Positions 1 to 11,500 of a stretch of 64,000 nucleotides of DNA are shown one piece after another. Under the pieces are notes generated by a model. That model had not been told where the DNA came from. It ran no database searches and saw only the letters and a list, made by a program, of their open reading frames with translations. Origin of the DNA: Acanthamoeba castellanii str. Neff. Its lineage: Eukaryota > Discosea > Longamoebia > Acanthamoebidae. How positions within the stretch are numbered: the first letter of the stretch is position 1; each line of letters opens with the position of its first letter. A program made the position numbers and the translations under genes. Location: the NCBI RefSeq assembly GCF_000313135.1, contig NW_004457442.1:1344293-1408292 (forward strand), given 5' to 3'.

Positions 1-852
1 CAATCTCACCCTAAAGAGACCCAAATATTTGAAATACTAATTGCTACACTCTTTTTCGAGGAGGGACGCACAAAAGGTCCGGCTATGGAAGTTCGTGGAA
101 CGTAACGAAGTCCGCACCTGCGGGTTGTGTGGCTTCTGCTTCTGTGGCGGTCCGCCGGGTCTCTCCGATCAGTCCGCCCCGCAAAAGAATGAAGCACTAC
201 GCCGCCCTCCCAGCTGAGCGTACGGGTTCGGAAGACGTTGTTATCTCGCGAAGGAGAGAATAACACTGCTGCCGTAGTGGTCTCCGAAAGAGAATACCCT
301 TCACTTACTCCGGGGAGCGAGGTGAAGTAGTTCGGACCACCAGTGCCCAATACCTCCGGAGAAAGAACCGCCAATCTGAGAACAAGAAGCCGGGCCAAGC
401 CGAAGGAGCCCAGGGGCCGCGTCCCTTACGTATCGATCCCGGACCATACGGGTCGTCTCAACGGTTAGGCAAGACCGGACCACCAGTTCGTCTTGGATCA
501 GTTTCGCTCTCTTCGTTCTTCTGGCGGAGTTCAGGCCACCAAAGAAGGAGCTGAAGGGTGCGAGCAAAGGTGTGGGAAGACTCAAAAATGTATTTACATG
601 CGATCAAGTCGCGTACAGTACCACGAGGGCTGACTCTCTAATCCTCGCTAGGTTGGTCGAATAAATATTTGTACACTCGGTGTGGCGGGCGGCGGTCGCA
701 ACTCCCCCTTCTGGGAGAGAGGAGCCCCTTTCGAATTCGTCGAGCGCTGTCGGCCGTCGTAGTCGGTGACACGTTGCGCGCGCGGTGGCAGTTGTGGTGC
801 TTCTTCGTCGCTCTCGAGAGAAGACCGGTTGGTGGTGAATGGTGGTAGGCCG
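1..852. other. Left-edge region, no gene supported
   Basis: This is the 3' flank of the cyclin gene. Short open frames exist on both strands but show no recognisable domain, signal peptide or splice pattern I can defend. The 12-mer CGGACCACCAGT occurs at 333-344 and 476-487, which may be chance. I found no tRNA T-loop or rRNA segment here. Confidence 0.4.
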
Positions 853-2209
853 CTAGACGCGCTTGGCGGACATCTGGGCGAGGAGGAACTGGGGGAAGTC
901 CTCGGGCGCGAGGCTGAGGGAGTAGTTGAGGCCGGCGAGGAAGGTGCGCTCGAGCGCGTTGACCTGCTTGACGGTGAGGCTGAGCACGTCGGCGAAGAGG
1001 CGGTTGGCGTGGCGGTTGCGCTCCTCGAGCCAGTGCTTGATCGTGCAGAGCGACGAGACGGCGAGCAGGTGGAAGAGCGGGATGTCCTTGAGGCCGCGGG
1101 CGCGCACGTAGCGATCGGCGTACATGAGCGTCGCGAGCAGCAGCTCGTAGTTGCGCTTCTGCCACTTCTTGGCCAGCTTGTCGACGCCCACGCGCGACGT
1201 GTCGGCCTTGAAGTTCTTCGAGAATAGGTTGGGGAACGACTCGATCTTGAAGCACTGCGAGTACGAGCTGAAGAAGTTGTTCAGCCGCCAGTTGAGGATC
1301 TGCACGATCATCTGCACCAGCGAGATGATCCACTTCTCGCGCTCCTCCTTGGTGAACGTCGCGTACGCCGTCTGGTCGTACAGCCGGATCCACTCCGACA
1401 CCAGATTGACGATGGCGCCCAGGCTCTCCTTCGAGAAGTACAGATCGTACACGTGGAGCTCGCTCTGCTGGCCCGACGCGGCGGTGATGTTCTGCTTGAG
1501 CTGCTGCTGCTCGGCGGCCTGGTGCTGCGCGAGCACCTCGCTCACGGCGGCCTTGATGTGCCCACTCTCGATGACCTCGTCGTCGTCGACCACCACGATG
1601 GGCGCCGCGGCGGTGCCCACGATGGCGGCCGTGGCCGTGGCCGCGGGTGAGCTACTGCGCTTCATGGTGATGCGCACGCGGCGCTCGCTGCGCTTGGCGC
1701 GCTCCTTCTCCTCGCGCACGCGGGGCTCGGCGACGACGTGCTGCGGCTGCTGGACCTCGGCCACGACGATGCGTCGTCGCTTGGTGTCAACCGGCTGGGG
1801 CAGCTGCTGCTGGGCGTGGTGGGCGAGCATGGCCGCAGCGACGGGGACGGCGGCTTCGAGGGACTGCCTCTTGCGCTTCCGAATTTCGTTGGCCAGGAGG
1901 ACCGTGCGCATACTTCGGTCACGGTCGCTCTCCTGAAAGAAGAAGAAGAAAAGCGAAGACAAAAAAGAACGAAGGGGTTAGCCCACAATCTTTTTCATAA
2001 TTAAGTGTATGGCTCTATTATTTATTTATAACATAAACAATATTATTAACGTAATACAAAACAACCGAGGGTAATACAAAAACTTTTTATAAAATATGTG
2101 TAATTGACTTCTACTCTAGAATGGAGGAGGCCTCCTAGGAAGAAAGGCGACGTCGTACCATGGTGTGGTGGGCGCAGTGGAAGCAGTGTTCGACCTGCAT
2201 GGTGGCCAT
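853..2209 (-). CDS. Cyclin-domain protein (PHO80/cyclin-like)
   Basis: Two coding exons are proposed. A short first exon (2209-2159, starting MATMQVEHC) is joined through a 226-base AT-rich intron (donor GTACGA, acceptor TTTCAG) to the main exon 1932-853, phase 0. The main exon has a basic, low-complexity N-terminal part and a C-terminal cyclin box. That box shows the family pattern: YADRYVRARGL, then IPLFHLLAVSSLCTIKHWLEE, then FADVLSLTVKQVNALERTFL and the closing LNYSLSL. Such cyclins bind and activate a cyclin-dependent kinase, and this one looks closest to the PHO80/Clg1 type with its single box. The domain call is firm. The first exon is inferred from phase, Kozak context and the GTAC donor. 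A competing start is the Met in MRTVLLANE inside exon 2. Confidence 0.7.
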
Positions 2210-3529
2210 TTGGTCTGTGTAGTGGTGGTCTGGGCGTTTGAACGAAGAGAAGCCTTTGGCGTCTTCCTTCGCTGGCTTGGCGTCGCGTGTGTTGTGTGCG
2301 GGTAGTTTCGGTGAGGTCGCTGGGCGGGCTTTCCAAGGAAACAACCACGGCGTCGAGCAACTGCCTGCAAAGGAGCCGCGGCGAGAAAGCTGGCGGTGAG
2401 GCCGAAGAAAACAACGGTGGGCGCGACTTCCGTGGGAACGTCCACAGGAAAAACACAGAAAGAACACGGTTGGTCGCCAGGAGAGGGTTGCTAGGTTTTG
2501 ATTGTCGACATGAATTATTTTAAAAGAATAAAGAGAGAAAAGCGAAAAAATGAAGAGGGAGATGGAGACAGAAATTCCCGCGTCGAGGCGACATTGGCAC
2601 ACGCGCAAAGATCGAACCAACAAAAAAATGTGGTGATGATTCGAGCGAATAATAGTAAAAGAAGGAGAGGTGAAGAAGATGGGTCAGTGAGAGGTACCTG
2701 GAAGTTAAGCTGAAGCGGGAAGCAGGTCGATGGGTGGCTGTGGGTTGGAGTGGTAGGAGAGGCGCCTCTCCTGTACTGGTGGAGAAGAACTAACGCTGCT
2801 GTCTGTGGCGCCGCGTTGCGTTTTATAACACGCGGAGTGTCACCACACGGAGAGAGCACGCAGCGGGCGAGATGACGCTGGCGTTGAGTGCTGTGGGTGG
2901 TCGGGAGTGGGCTTAGACGGCGAACCAACCGGTTTTCCAGTCAGTTTATGTGGCTTACACCGCCCCGCCACTGTTCCTCGCACTGTCTGCCAACCCACCG
3001 CGACACCGTGCCATGCCCGCGGTCGCACGAAATGCCAGAAGCCGTGGCATCGGGCAGCAGCGGAGCCTCGGATCGGGGGAAAGGAAAAGGAGGAGCCGCG
3101 GGTGCACGGGAGACGAAAGGAGTTGCGTAGCAGCAGATCACGCCATTCATCGCTATTCGCCGACCCGCCAATTTCATCGAATTCGGGACAAAGCACCGGG
3201 AATTCGTGTTTGTTCCGAAATTCGGATGAACTTTGGCATTCGTTCGCACAGTGGTTGCTTCCCCGCAAGAACACGAAAGACGACAGCAAAGCGACGGAGA
3301 CGAAGCAAAGAGTCAGGCCTAGATTCCGCTTGAGTACGGCTCGTTGTTCTCTCTTTGATGCTAGCGGGAGCAATCAAGCTAGTCGCTAGAGCTCGGCGTG
3401 TTGTTGAAGGATCTCGAGGAGAGCTCAAGTGCACGTGAGGAGCACTCACCTCCACTCAAGAGTCACGCTGTACAGGGAAGGACGAATGTTCGGGAGGCTT
3501 GGACCGAAGAGAACTCGCGCGCGCTGCGT
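2210..3529. other. 1.3-kb upstream region of the cyclin gene
   Basis: No convincing coding exon is present. On the minus strand a TATAAAA (2827-2821) is followed by a possible untranslated leader exon ending CTTCCAG|GTACCT near 2696, so a 5'-UTR intron before the cyclin start is plausible. A hydrophobic minus-strand frame near 3330-3250 and another near 2440-2350 lack codon bias and homology. The remainder is also the 3' flank of the BLOC1S4 gene. Confidence 0.35.
2821..2827 (-). promoter_or_regulatory. Candidate TATA box for the cyclin gene
   Basis: TATAAAA on the minus strand, about 600 bases upstream of the proposed cyclin start codon. The distance only makes sense with a spliced leader exon, for which a GTACCT donor near 2696 exists. 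Inference only. Confidence 0.3.
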
Positions 3530-4488
3530 TCACTCCAGCGCGTACATGGACCCGGCGGCGATGTCATTGAACTGAGCGTTGAGGTTGGTCTTGAGCGCAA
3601 GCAGCTCGTCGCTGTCTACGATGGGCACCGGCTTCCACGGCGGCATCACCTTGTGCTGCTCGCGTGCCACCGCAGTGGGACGCTGCACAGGGACACACCA
3701 ACGCACCGCAGGGCGAAAAGCGATGAGAACGGATGACGTGCTGTTGCTGTAAAGAACGCGTGGACATACAGAGGAAGAAGGGAGGTCCGGCTCTCAACAT
3801 ACCCACTTGAAGAATCCCAGGGCCTTGGTGATCGAGGTGGGGTTCACCTCGCTGAACAGTCGCTCGCTCTCGTCCACGCTCTCCTCCATCTGCACCACCG
3901 AGTTATTTACAGCCTGCACGAAGGTCTGTGCGTTGGCGCGGCGAGAGGTGGCGTGTGGCGGCACACAGACGAAGGCACGGGTGAGTTTCGACCCGCAAAG
4001 GGCGAGCGCAAAGCGCAAGAGGGAGAGGGCGAGAACCTCGAGCTTCTCTATCATGTAGAAGATGGCCTCCAACTGTTTCGTTTTCACGGCCAGCAGCGGC
4101 AGCACGGCGTCTGCCGTTGCGTTGATCTCTGGGCTCGTCTGTCCCTCCAGATGAGACAGGAGGAGATGCCAGCAGCATAGGTGGAGGTGGCGGTGGCGTA
4201 CCGTGTTGACCAGCGCATCGAGCTCTGCCAGCCGGGTGAGCATCGACTCAATTGTTCGTTCGATCGATTGCATCTACCCGGGAAGGGGTGAGACGTAATG
4301 CGTAATGTAAAAAGTATAAGAATGTTTGCCAGGTGTACCTCAGCTTTGGCCCTTTCGGGCATCTCTATGTACCTGGCATAATCGGCAGCAAATTTGTTGA
4401 GCTGCTCGTCCCGTTCGAACGGGTCCACGTAGACCTCAGCCACTTCCTTCGCCCCCTTGCCTTTCGCCTGCTGTTGCTGGTCGGCCAT
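3530..4488 (-). CDS. BLOC1S4: BLOC-1 subunit 4 (cappuccino) homologue
   Basis: Five exons fit in phase: 4488-4339, 4273-4202, 4138-4037, 3925-3803 and 3682-3530, giving about 200 residues. The centre aligns with animal cappuccino: MLTRLAELDALV matches the family's MLTRLDEF stretch. KTKQLEAIFYMIEKLE followed by FVQAVNNSVVQMEESVDESE matches the KM.Q.Y.KIDKLEAFVKMVGHHVAFLEADV region. The helices are predicted coiled coil. BLOC-1 works in endosome to lysosome-related organelle sorting and associates with BORC-type subunits. The N-terminus is Gln/Lys-rich and the C-terminal 50 residues have no animal counterpart that I recognise. Donors are GTAC twice, GTTC and GTAT. It is transcribed divergently from the RING gene with a 199-base gap. 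Confidence 0.66.
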
Positions 4489-4687
4489 CTGATTTTAATG
4501 TTTTAATGTTTGATTTTAATTTAGACTCTCTTTTCCCTGTTTCTTGGCCAGGACAAACAAAAAGGAAATGAGGCCAACAAGACTTTGCGTGGGCGGAGTC
4601 GTTGGCCGACCCTCACCACGTCACAGGTAGAGAGGACAGATCTTCCAAACGCCTACAAACACTAAACAGCTTGCACACGAACCCACG

Positions 4688-5465
4688 ATGAGTGATTCCA
4701 ACATGGGAGACAACACGCAGCCAAATGCCGAGATGCTTGCCAACATGATGCGCATCTTTCAGATGATGGGCGCCGGACCTGGCGGCATGCCCTTGTACAG
4801 TTCTCCCGCCACACTTGCCCCAGTTCCAGTTGCAATGATATTTATGATTTATTATTTATTTACTTTTATCTTTATATTTTAAATACAACAACAGCCCGAG
4901 AACGGACAAGCCACCAGCGTCGCAGCTGGCCATCAGCGAGCTGGAGGACGTGGAAATCGACCAGCGTCTCCTCGACAAGGGCGTCACCCAATGCGCCATC
5001 TGCACAGGTACCTCCTCGCCTGCCTCCTCCTCCGAGAGGTTTGAGCGTCGCGGTCTGTTCTCTCGAATCGTCATTGACCACTTCCTCCACACAACACTCA
5101 CCACAGAGGACTTCAAGCTGAAGCAGGACGCGAAGAAGATGCCTTGCAAGCACATCTTCCACGACATGTGCCTCTTGCCCTGGCTGAACAAGGTGCAACA
5201 TCCCGCGCTCTTATCGTGTCGTGTCTACGTGTCTCACCACGCTGGTGTCGTGTTGCCTCGTGTGTGTCGTGTGTCGTGTGCGGTGCGTGTCGCGTAGAAC
5301 TGCACGTGTCCGATGTGTCGTTTCGAGCTGCCCACGCTCGACGCCGACTACGAGGACAACAAGCGAGGCCGGGGTCCGCTCAACCCGTGGGACGACGAGG
5401 ACGGTGGTGACAACGACCGCTCGTCGAACGCAGGCAGCAGCTCCTACAACCACATGTTCCTCTGA
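4688..5465 (+). CDS. RING-H2 E3 ubiquitin ligase, RNF126/RNF115-like
   Basis: Four exons are proposed: 4688-4794, 4895-5007, 5107-5192 and 5298-5465. The protein has a short Met/Gly-rich N-terminus, then the conserved lead-in DKPPASQLAISELEDVEID. A RING-H2 follows with ligands CAIC, C-K-H, H-D-M-C and CPMC, ending in an Asp/Asn-rich tail. The PPA...L...V spacing before the RING is typical of RNF126/115 (BCA2) ligases, which act with UbcH5-type E2s. The N-terminal zinc finger found in the animal proteins is absent. The first intron (GTACAG to ACAACAACAG) was chosen because it alone keeps the lead-in in phase, so the N-terminal 36 residues are the least certain part. Confidence 0.72.
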
Positions 5466-5651
5466 GGCCTTACCCACCAGCCAGCCATTTGTACATAAGC
5501 CCCGAATAGCTCGCTTCTTCGAAGAGACACGACCCATACCCGTTCGCTACTGCCGCTATGTTCAAGAGTGGTGCAGTTCATGTGCACTCGCTCGTTCATC
5601 TGACTTTGACGATCGTCGTCTGTGACGTGAGGCACGCGTTTGGTGGGGTGT

Positions 5652-6960
5652 TTACATCTCGCCGAAGACCTTCTCCATCTTGCCGGGCAACTGGAGCATC
5701 CGGTCGGCGGACGCGTTGACGAAGGCCGCGGGGATGTTGCCCGCCGGGTTCACGTGAATGACACGCGTGATCTTGGTCTTGTTGTCACCTGCACACACAT
5801 AGATATGACCACGCAATCAGACATCTACCGCCGATGCACAGCGCGGGCAGCGGGAGAACGGTACCCTCGGGAGCGAAGGCGATCAGCGAGAATGTGAGCG
5901 TGGCACGCACGTACTTATCCTTGTACTCGGGCACCTGGTCACCACCATCATCATGGTCGTGAGGCGTTAGTTTGTCTGCACACCGCTCTCGGCAAGAGCA
6001 ACATCTTCGCGAAGGCGGGGACGAAGCCCAACGAAAAAGAACCAACCTTGGGGTTGTCGATGGAGGTGGCCACGAAGTAGAAGACGCCGTCCTCCTCGCT
6101 GCGTCGCCACAACACGCTCACATCACTGCGCACAGGGGAAAAATAATTCAGATTGTAAAAAATGAAAATGAAAATGATAGGTCCGCGGTGAGTCGTGTAC
6201 CGCTGCCAGAGGGGCCAGGGGATCTTGTTGAGCTGGTACACCAGCCGCAGGTCGTCGCCCTCCTGCGTAACAACGCAAACGACGACGACGACAACAGCAA
6301 GGAGTGGGAGGCATGAGCACCGGGGCAGTGCGAGAGGAGGACCGCGATCGGAGTGGTACCTCTACGACGTTGAACAGCTCGCAGTCGGAGTCCATCTTTT
6401 GCCACTCGGTCTGACGGAAGTTCCACAGCTTGTCGCCGCACTCTTTCGCGGGCCTGTTATTATTATTATTATTATTATTTTACTATTATTTAGAAAAGAA
6501 AAAATAAATATTGTGTTTGTTTTGGTTGCTCTGGATGAAGGCTCCGGTGCACGCGTGCAAAAGCGAACGAAAGCGGCGACAAAAGAGAAGAGGAAAAGGG
6601 GCGAACCGGTTGATGATGCCCTCGACCTTAAAGGCCTTGATGGGCTCGCCCGGTAGCTCCCTCTCCTCGAGGGTGCACCCTTCGCCCTGCTTCCTCGGGG
6701 TCCATCCTGAAGATGGTGTAAGCATCAAAAAGAATATAAATATAAATAAAAAGAATAAAATTGATTTCAATCAAATCGACACAACGCACCAAGCTCGGAG
6801 CACCCGGGGAGTAACGAAAATGAACTCAAATAAAGCGATGGAAAAGAAGCATCGGTTGGGTTGACGAGTTCAGATGGGACGCACCGTTGTCCGAAAGAAG
6901 CTGCTTGGTCTGCTCGAAAGCCTTCTCGGCGGCAGCAGCGTAGGCGGACAAGTCAGTCAT
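5652..6960 (-). CDS. START-domain lipid-binding protein
   Basis: Seven exons join in consistent phase to a protein of about 215 residues that is essentially one START domain. It begins MTDLSAYAAAAEKAFEQ. The C-terminal part reads KITRVIHVNPAGNIPAAFVN, the hallmark segment before the last long helix, and IPWPLWQRDVSVLWRR is the usual WPL.RD strand. START domains carry a single lipid or sterol in a hydrophobic cavity. With no signal peptide or membrane segment, a cytosolic lipid transfer role is likely, but the ligand cannot be read from sequence. Donors include GTGCGT, GTTCGC, GTACCA, GTACAC and GTACCG. The 3' end converges on the RING gene. Confidence 0.8.
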
Positions 6961-7422
6961 GTTGTGTGTTTAGGTGTGGCTAAAAGCTGTTTTTCTCCCT
7001 CTGCGTTTTGTGTGCCTTTTGCGGTCCGCCTTAGGCCTTCCGACCAATCGCCTCTTCGGCAATTGTGCGCAAATCGTGCACCTCCAGACCGGAGTGGGCG
7101 TCCGTCACGCGTTTGGCCACGCCGGCGGTGTTGGCCGCAGGCCTACCAGAGAGGGGGATAAACGAACTCCGTGCAAATGAGTTCATTCGATGGGAGCGCT
7201 CCGTATGGTGTCCTCCCGGTCACTCCGAGTCCATTTCTTCTGCATTCGCTCCCCTCCTGCCAATGACGGCTGTTTCTCTACTTTATCTTATTTCTCTCCC
7301 CATCTCCGAAGCCAATGACCGACAACTTCACTTCAATCTGTCCCTCATAGAATCAAACACACCTCCGCGAACACAACCATCTCATCACAAACCCACCACA
7401 AACACACAACCCAAGCCAAGCC
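6961..7422. other. Divergent intergenic region (START / Cache genes)
   Basis: 462 bases between two divergent start codons. A pyrimidine-rich stretch lies at 7240-7310 and an A/C-rich leader just upstream of 7423. No clear TATA and no coding signal. Confidence 0.4.
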
Positions 7423-8463
7423 ATGACCACCTCCGGAGCCTTCGTGTGCCTCGTCCTCCTCCTCGTGGCCGCCAGCTGCACCACCAGCTCGGTCTCGGCC
7501 GCGCCCACGGCCAACTCGCAGGGCATCGTCGACTGCTTCGCCCAGATCTTGGCCGCGTCGCTGACCCGCCTCAGCCTCAACAACGACTACGTGTGCACCC
7601 TCTCGAAAAACGGCGTTCTGCTGGCCAACGGCGACATGGGCACCGACGCCTTCAACGCCTTCGGCCCCAACCACGGCTTCCCGCTGCTCCAATCGGAAGA
7701 CGCGGCCTTCTTCGAGTCCTATTATGGGACGCCCACCGACGGCTTCGTGGCCGTGGCGCGGGTCAACATCACCAGCAACAGCGGCATCGGCTACTACATG
7801 ACCAACGCGACCCAGCGCGTGTCCTACTTCCTCGATGAGTTCGGCCAGCTGACCGGGGAGCTCAACGCCGTCCAGGAGTATGTGCCCACGTCGCGCATCT
7901 GGTACCAGGGCGCGCTCAACTCGACGTCCGGCTCCTACGTGACGGCCACCCCCTATCGGTTCTCGCTCAACAGCCTGCGCGTGACGGCCTCGCGCCAGTG
8001 CATCTCCACCCCGAGGACGCGCGACCTCCAGGTGATCGCCGGCGCCGACATCACCCTCGATGTGCTGAGCGAGGTGGCCCTCACGAGCGCCAAGTGCCCG
8101 CTGTTCAACGCGGCCCAGGGCGTCGTCTTCGTGGTCAACGCCGACGGCGTGCTGCTCATGCAGAACGGCGCGGGCGTGACGGGCGTGGCTGAGGCGACGG
8201 CCTCGGCCGGCCTCGTGGGCGCCGCCGCGCGGCATGCCAAGACCCAGAACGGCGCCGACTGGTACGGCCAGGCCGTGGCCGCGACCTTCACCTACGCCGA
8301 CAACGAGTACGAGGTGGTGACCTACCCGGTCAGCTCCAGCCTCACCGCGTCGGTGGACATCAGCGCCTGGGGCTGGACGGTGGTCTCGGTCCAGCGCACC
8401 TCGGGCCTGTGCGGCACCAGCTCGGCCGCCTCCTCCCTCCTCCCCTTCCGTTTCTTCATGTAA
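7423..8463 (+). CDS. Secreted or surface Cache-domain protein
   Basis: Single-exon gene of 346 residues. A signal peptide is evident (FVCLVLLLVAASCTTSSVSA). The middle carries a Cache-like pattern around residues 155-200: TSRIWYQGALNSTSGSY, then VTATPYRF, resembling the RPWY segment of extracellular dCache sensors. Several NXT/NXS sites support secretion. The C-terminus ends in a short Ser/Ala-rich plus hydrophobic stretch (SSAASSLLPFRFFM), too short for a sure membrane anchor but compatible with a GPI signal. No kinase, cyclase or chemoreceptor output domain is attached, so it would act as a soluble or anchored binding protein. Codon use is strongly GC3-rich, suggesting high expression. Family level is inferred. 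Confidence 0.6.
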   Translation: MTTSGAFVCLVLLLVAASCTTSSVSAAPTANSQGIVDCFAQILAASLTRLSLNNDYVCTLSKNGVLLANGDMGTDAFNAFGPNHGFPLLQSEDAAFFESYYGTPTDGFVAVARVNITSNSGIGYYMTNATQRVSYFLDEFGQLTGELNAVQEYVPTSRIWYQGALNSTSGSYVTATPYRFSLNSLRVTASRQCISTPRTRDLQVIAGADITLDVLSEVALTSAKCPLFNAAQGVVFVVNADGVLLMQNGAGVTGVAEATASAGLVGAAARHAKTQNGADWYGQAVAATFTYADNEYEVVTYPVSSSLTASVDISAWGWTVVSVQRTSGLCGTSSAASSLLPFRFFM

Positions 8464-8576
8464 ATGACAAAGAACAACAAAAACAAAACAACAGAATACA
8501 AAGTTACATACATGTTTGAGTGATTGTTTGTTTGGTTCGTTGGTGTACACGCGCCGATAAAAAGTACTCGTTTTGC

Positions 8577-11500
8577 TCAGTCCGAGTCGTCGCTTGAGGC
8601 TTCCTCTTCCTCTTCTTCGTCCTCGTCTTCCTCGTCGCTCGAGCTCTTGGCCTGTTTGGCCCGCGCGTCGTCGTACTCGTGCAGTACTACGGCCGACGGG
8701 TGACGCCGCAGCTGCAGAGGCAGCGCCGGGTCCGAAGTCGCCGTGGCCGACCCCTTGAGCCGCCGCGTGAGGGAGAACAGGTTGTGCTCCGTGTTGCGGC
8801 GCCGCAGCAGGAAGTTCTGGACGTAGTGCAGGTTGGTGCTATCGACCTGGTCGCTCACCTCTTCTTCTTCTTCGTCGTCCTCCTCTTCTTGCTCGCCATC
8901 GTCGATGTCGGTCTCCTCTTCGCCTTCGCCCTCCTCCACGACGCCCTTGACCCCGGCCTCCGCCAGGCGCACCTTCTGCTCCTCTGCGGCCGTTGTCTCG
9001 TCGTTGCCGCCGTTCCCCTCGTCGTCGCTATTGGCCTCGCGCTCGCAAGGAGCCGGCCGGGTCCCGACGTCGCTGCGCGTGAGAGGCGTGCCGCTGTCGG
9101 CAGTGATTGTGGTAGCCGCGGATTCGCTTGCGGTGATGCTCGGCCGGTGGGCGAGCCGGGCCGGCGGCGTGCGCGGGGCCGGAGCCGCGGCTGCGGCCGC
9201 CGCCTTCGCGGTGGCGATCTGGGACAGGAGGCTGCCACCGTCGGTGGCCATCCGGCGGAGCTCGCGGTGGGTAACGGAGCCCTTGGAGAGGCGCGCCCGG
9301 GCCACGCGCACCCGCTTCATCGAGTCCCTGAGCTGGTGGATCTCGCTGATCCGCAGCTGACGCACCATATCCACCGCCTTCGTCCGGTCATCTGCGCCCG
9401 TGCCGTCAGCAAACCGCGTGTGCGGTGGTGCGTGTGTCAAGAGCGTACCGATGATGGCCTTGGAGCCCACCTGCTGGGCCACGGTGAGGACATCGAGAAT
9501 GTGCTGCGAGTTACATGCCTGTCGCTTGGGTGAGAGGACCATGTCGGCGGACGAGGACGATCGCTGCCTGGTCAGCACCGGACTAAGCGGCGCCGGCAGC
9601 TCCTCTTCGCCGCTGCCGCTGGCCTTAGCAGTGCTGTGCCCGGAGCCCTTGTGCGAACTCCCGGCAGCGTCCGCCGATTTCTCGGGTCTGCTGTCGGCTT
9701 GGCCGAGGCGTGACTTCATCAGCTGCTGCCATGGCGGCTGCGCTGCCTCGCCCACCTCCGTCGACGAGAAGCTCCTGTCGCATTGATTGATCGATAGCAC
9801 ACATGAGATGAGTGGACCAACCGAGAATAGGGTGGGTGGGTGTGGGGTCTTCGCACCTCTTCCGGAACATAACGCTGGCCAGTTGAGGACCGCCGGGCTT
9901 GGCGAGCGGAAGCTCCGTCTGCTCCTCCAAAATCTGTGATGTTCAAAACAGGGGTCAGACGCTAGGTGCGTGTGCGGTGTGTGCGGTGGTGCGTGTGCGA
10001 TGGTCTAGTACCTGCTCCAACGACAGCTCGTTGACCAGAGGCCGGCGCTGGTTGTCGCCTGCAGCCTCGGTGCCTCGCTCGGCCTCCAGCCGACCCAGCA
10101 CCAGCTTGGGCACGAAGTCCGGCCGAGGGGGCGATACGGCGGCGGCCGCTACAACTGCGGAGTCGGCTACGTCGGAATCCGGCAGCCGGAACGACCGGCT
10201 CGCCGCCGCTGGCGCGGTCGTGCTGCTCCCAGTGCCGCCGCTACCGCCGAGGTCGCGCTCGAAGCGGAACGGCGTCACGGGAGAGTTGGCGAGCGAGTCG
10301 GGGTTGGACGGCACGGGCGAGGAGTCGGCCGACCGCAGCTGGCTCCGCGGCAACATCGGCGCCGTCGACCCGCGTACCTGGCGTTGGCGTGGAAGGGCCG
10401 GCTCTGTCGCGTTGCCTGCAACAATACATTCAATTTTACATTAAAAAATTGAAAAATCAAACAATAAAAGTAAATGGATAAATAAGTAATGTATAAATCT
10501 ATAAAAAAGAAGTCAGCAAGGGGAGGTAATTACTTGGTGGAGGCGGGGTCATGATGTCGGCCAGGGTGATCTCTCGCTTGGGAGGCGAGTAGCTGCGGCT
10601 GATGTCGGGACTCGAGGCCGACAGGCCCGACCGAAGCCCGGAGGAGGAGCGTGAGCGAGTCGGCGGGGAGGTGGCGGGAGAGGAAGGGGTCGACGACGAG
10701 CCGCCGACGAGCGCCGGCGCAGAGTAGGCGGCGCTGTTCTCCTTGGCCTTGTTCTCCTCCATCTCCTTGAGGATCTGCGAGCGGTGATGGTCCCGCAGCT
10801 CCTCCACCTTCTCCCGCGTGATGCCGCCAAAGTCGTTCCGTGCAGTCTACACCACAAATCACAGTGCACAAAGAGTTGAAGAGTTTGAGAGGGCAGCGCT
10901 CCAGTAGAAGAGGGCGACTTCGGGGTACGCGTACGGAGAGCAGAACTTCGCAATCGACAGATGGTCGCTTAAGCACGTTACACACGTGGAAGCCATCCAC
11001 CTGGTCCAGGAGCTCGTCCTGCTGGAGCTTGAGCACGGCCAACGCGACTTTGAACAGAAACGTGGTTTCGTAGCCCTCGTAGAAGAAGTGATCGAGTATC
11101 CGCAGTCCCACCTGCAAACGCACGCAAATTTTAACACCACGCGCACACGACACGACACGACACACACTCACCACCGCACAAGTAGCTACGTGACGTTGCA
11201 TTGCATACCTCCATGGGCACGTAGCCGATGAACAGGCACACGAACCAGGGGAAGCTGACGAGGGCCAGCGGGAGGTCGATGCTGGAGAGGTGGGCGTCGA
11301 TCTCGGGCAGATGCTCCTCTACCAGATCCTCGAACACGTGCTGGTCCGTGATCGAACCGATCATGTCTGGATGGCCGGTGGCCGGGCGACCAAGGCACAT
11401 TGAGCCGATCTGATACAGTGCCGCAGTGAGAAAGGGGAAGGTACCCGGTGTCCAGTACTGTGGGAGATACTCCTCGCACAGCATGCGCAACATCCAGAAG

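Noticed and set aside
638..1393. Arg/Ala/Pro-rich minus frame overlapping the cyclin box
   Set aside because: Shadow of the cyclin frame; composition typical of an out-of-frame GC-rich gene.
1987..1998. Alternative cyclin first exon MKKI with a GTGGGC donor
   Set aside because: Phase works, but the longer first exon with a GTACGA donor and better start context is preferred.
2840..3373. Minus-strand frame with a hydrophobic N-terminus (NLGLTLCFVSVALLSSFVFL)
   Set aside because: No codon bias, no homology and it overlaps the proposed promoter; likely chance.
7345..8550. 401-residue minus-strand frame opposite the Cache gene
   Set aside because: Same codon-bias artefact; the + frame has a signal peptide and sensible domain, the minus frame is Gly/Arg/Ala/His low complexity.
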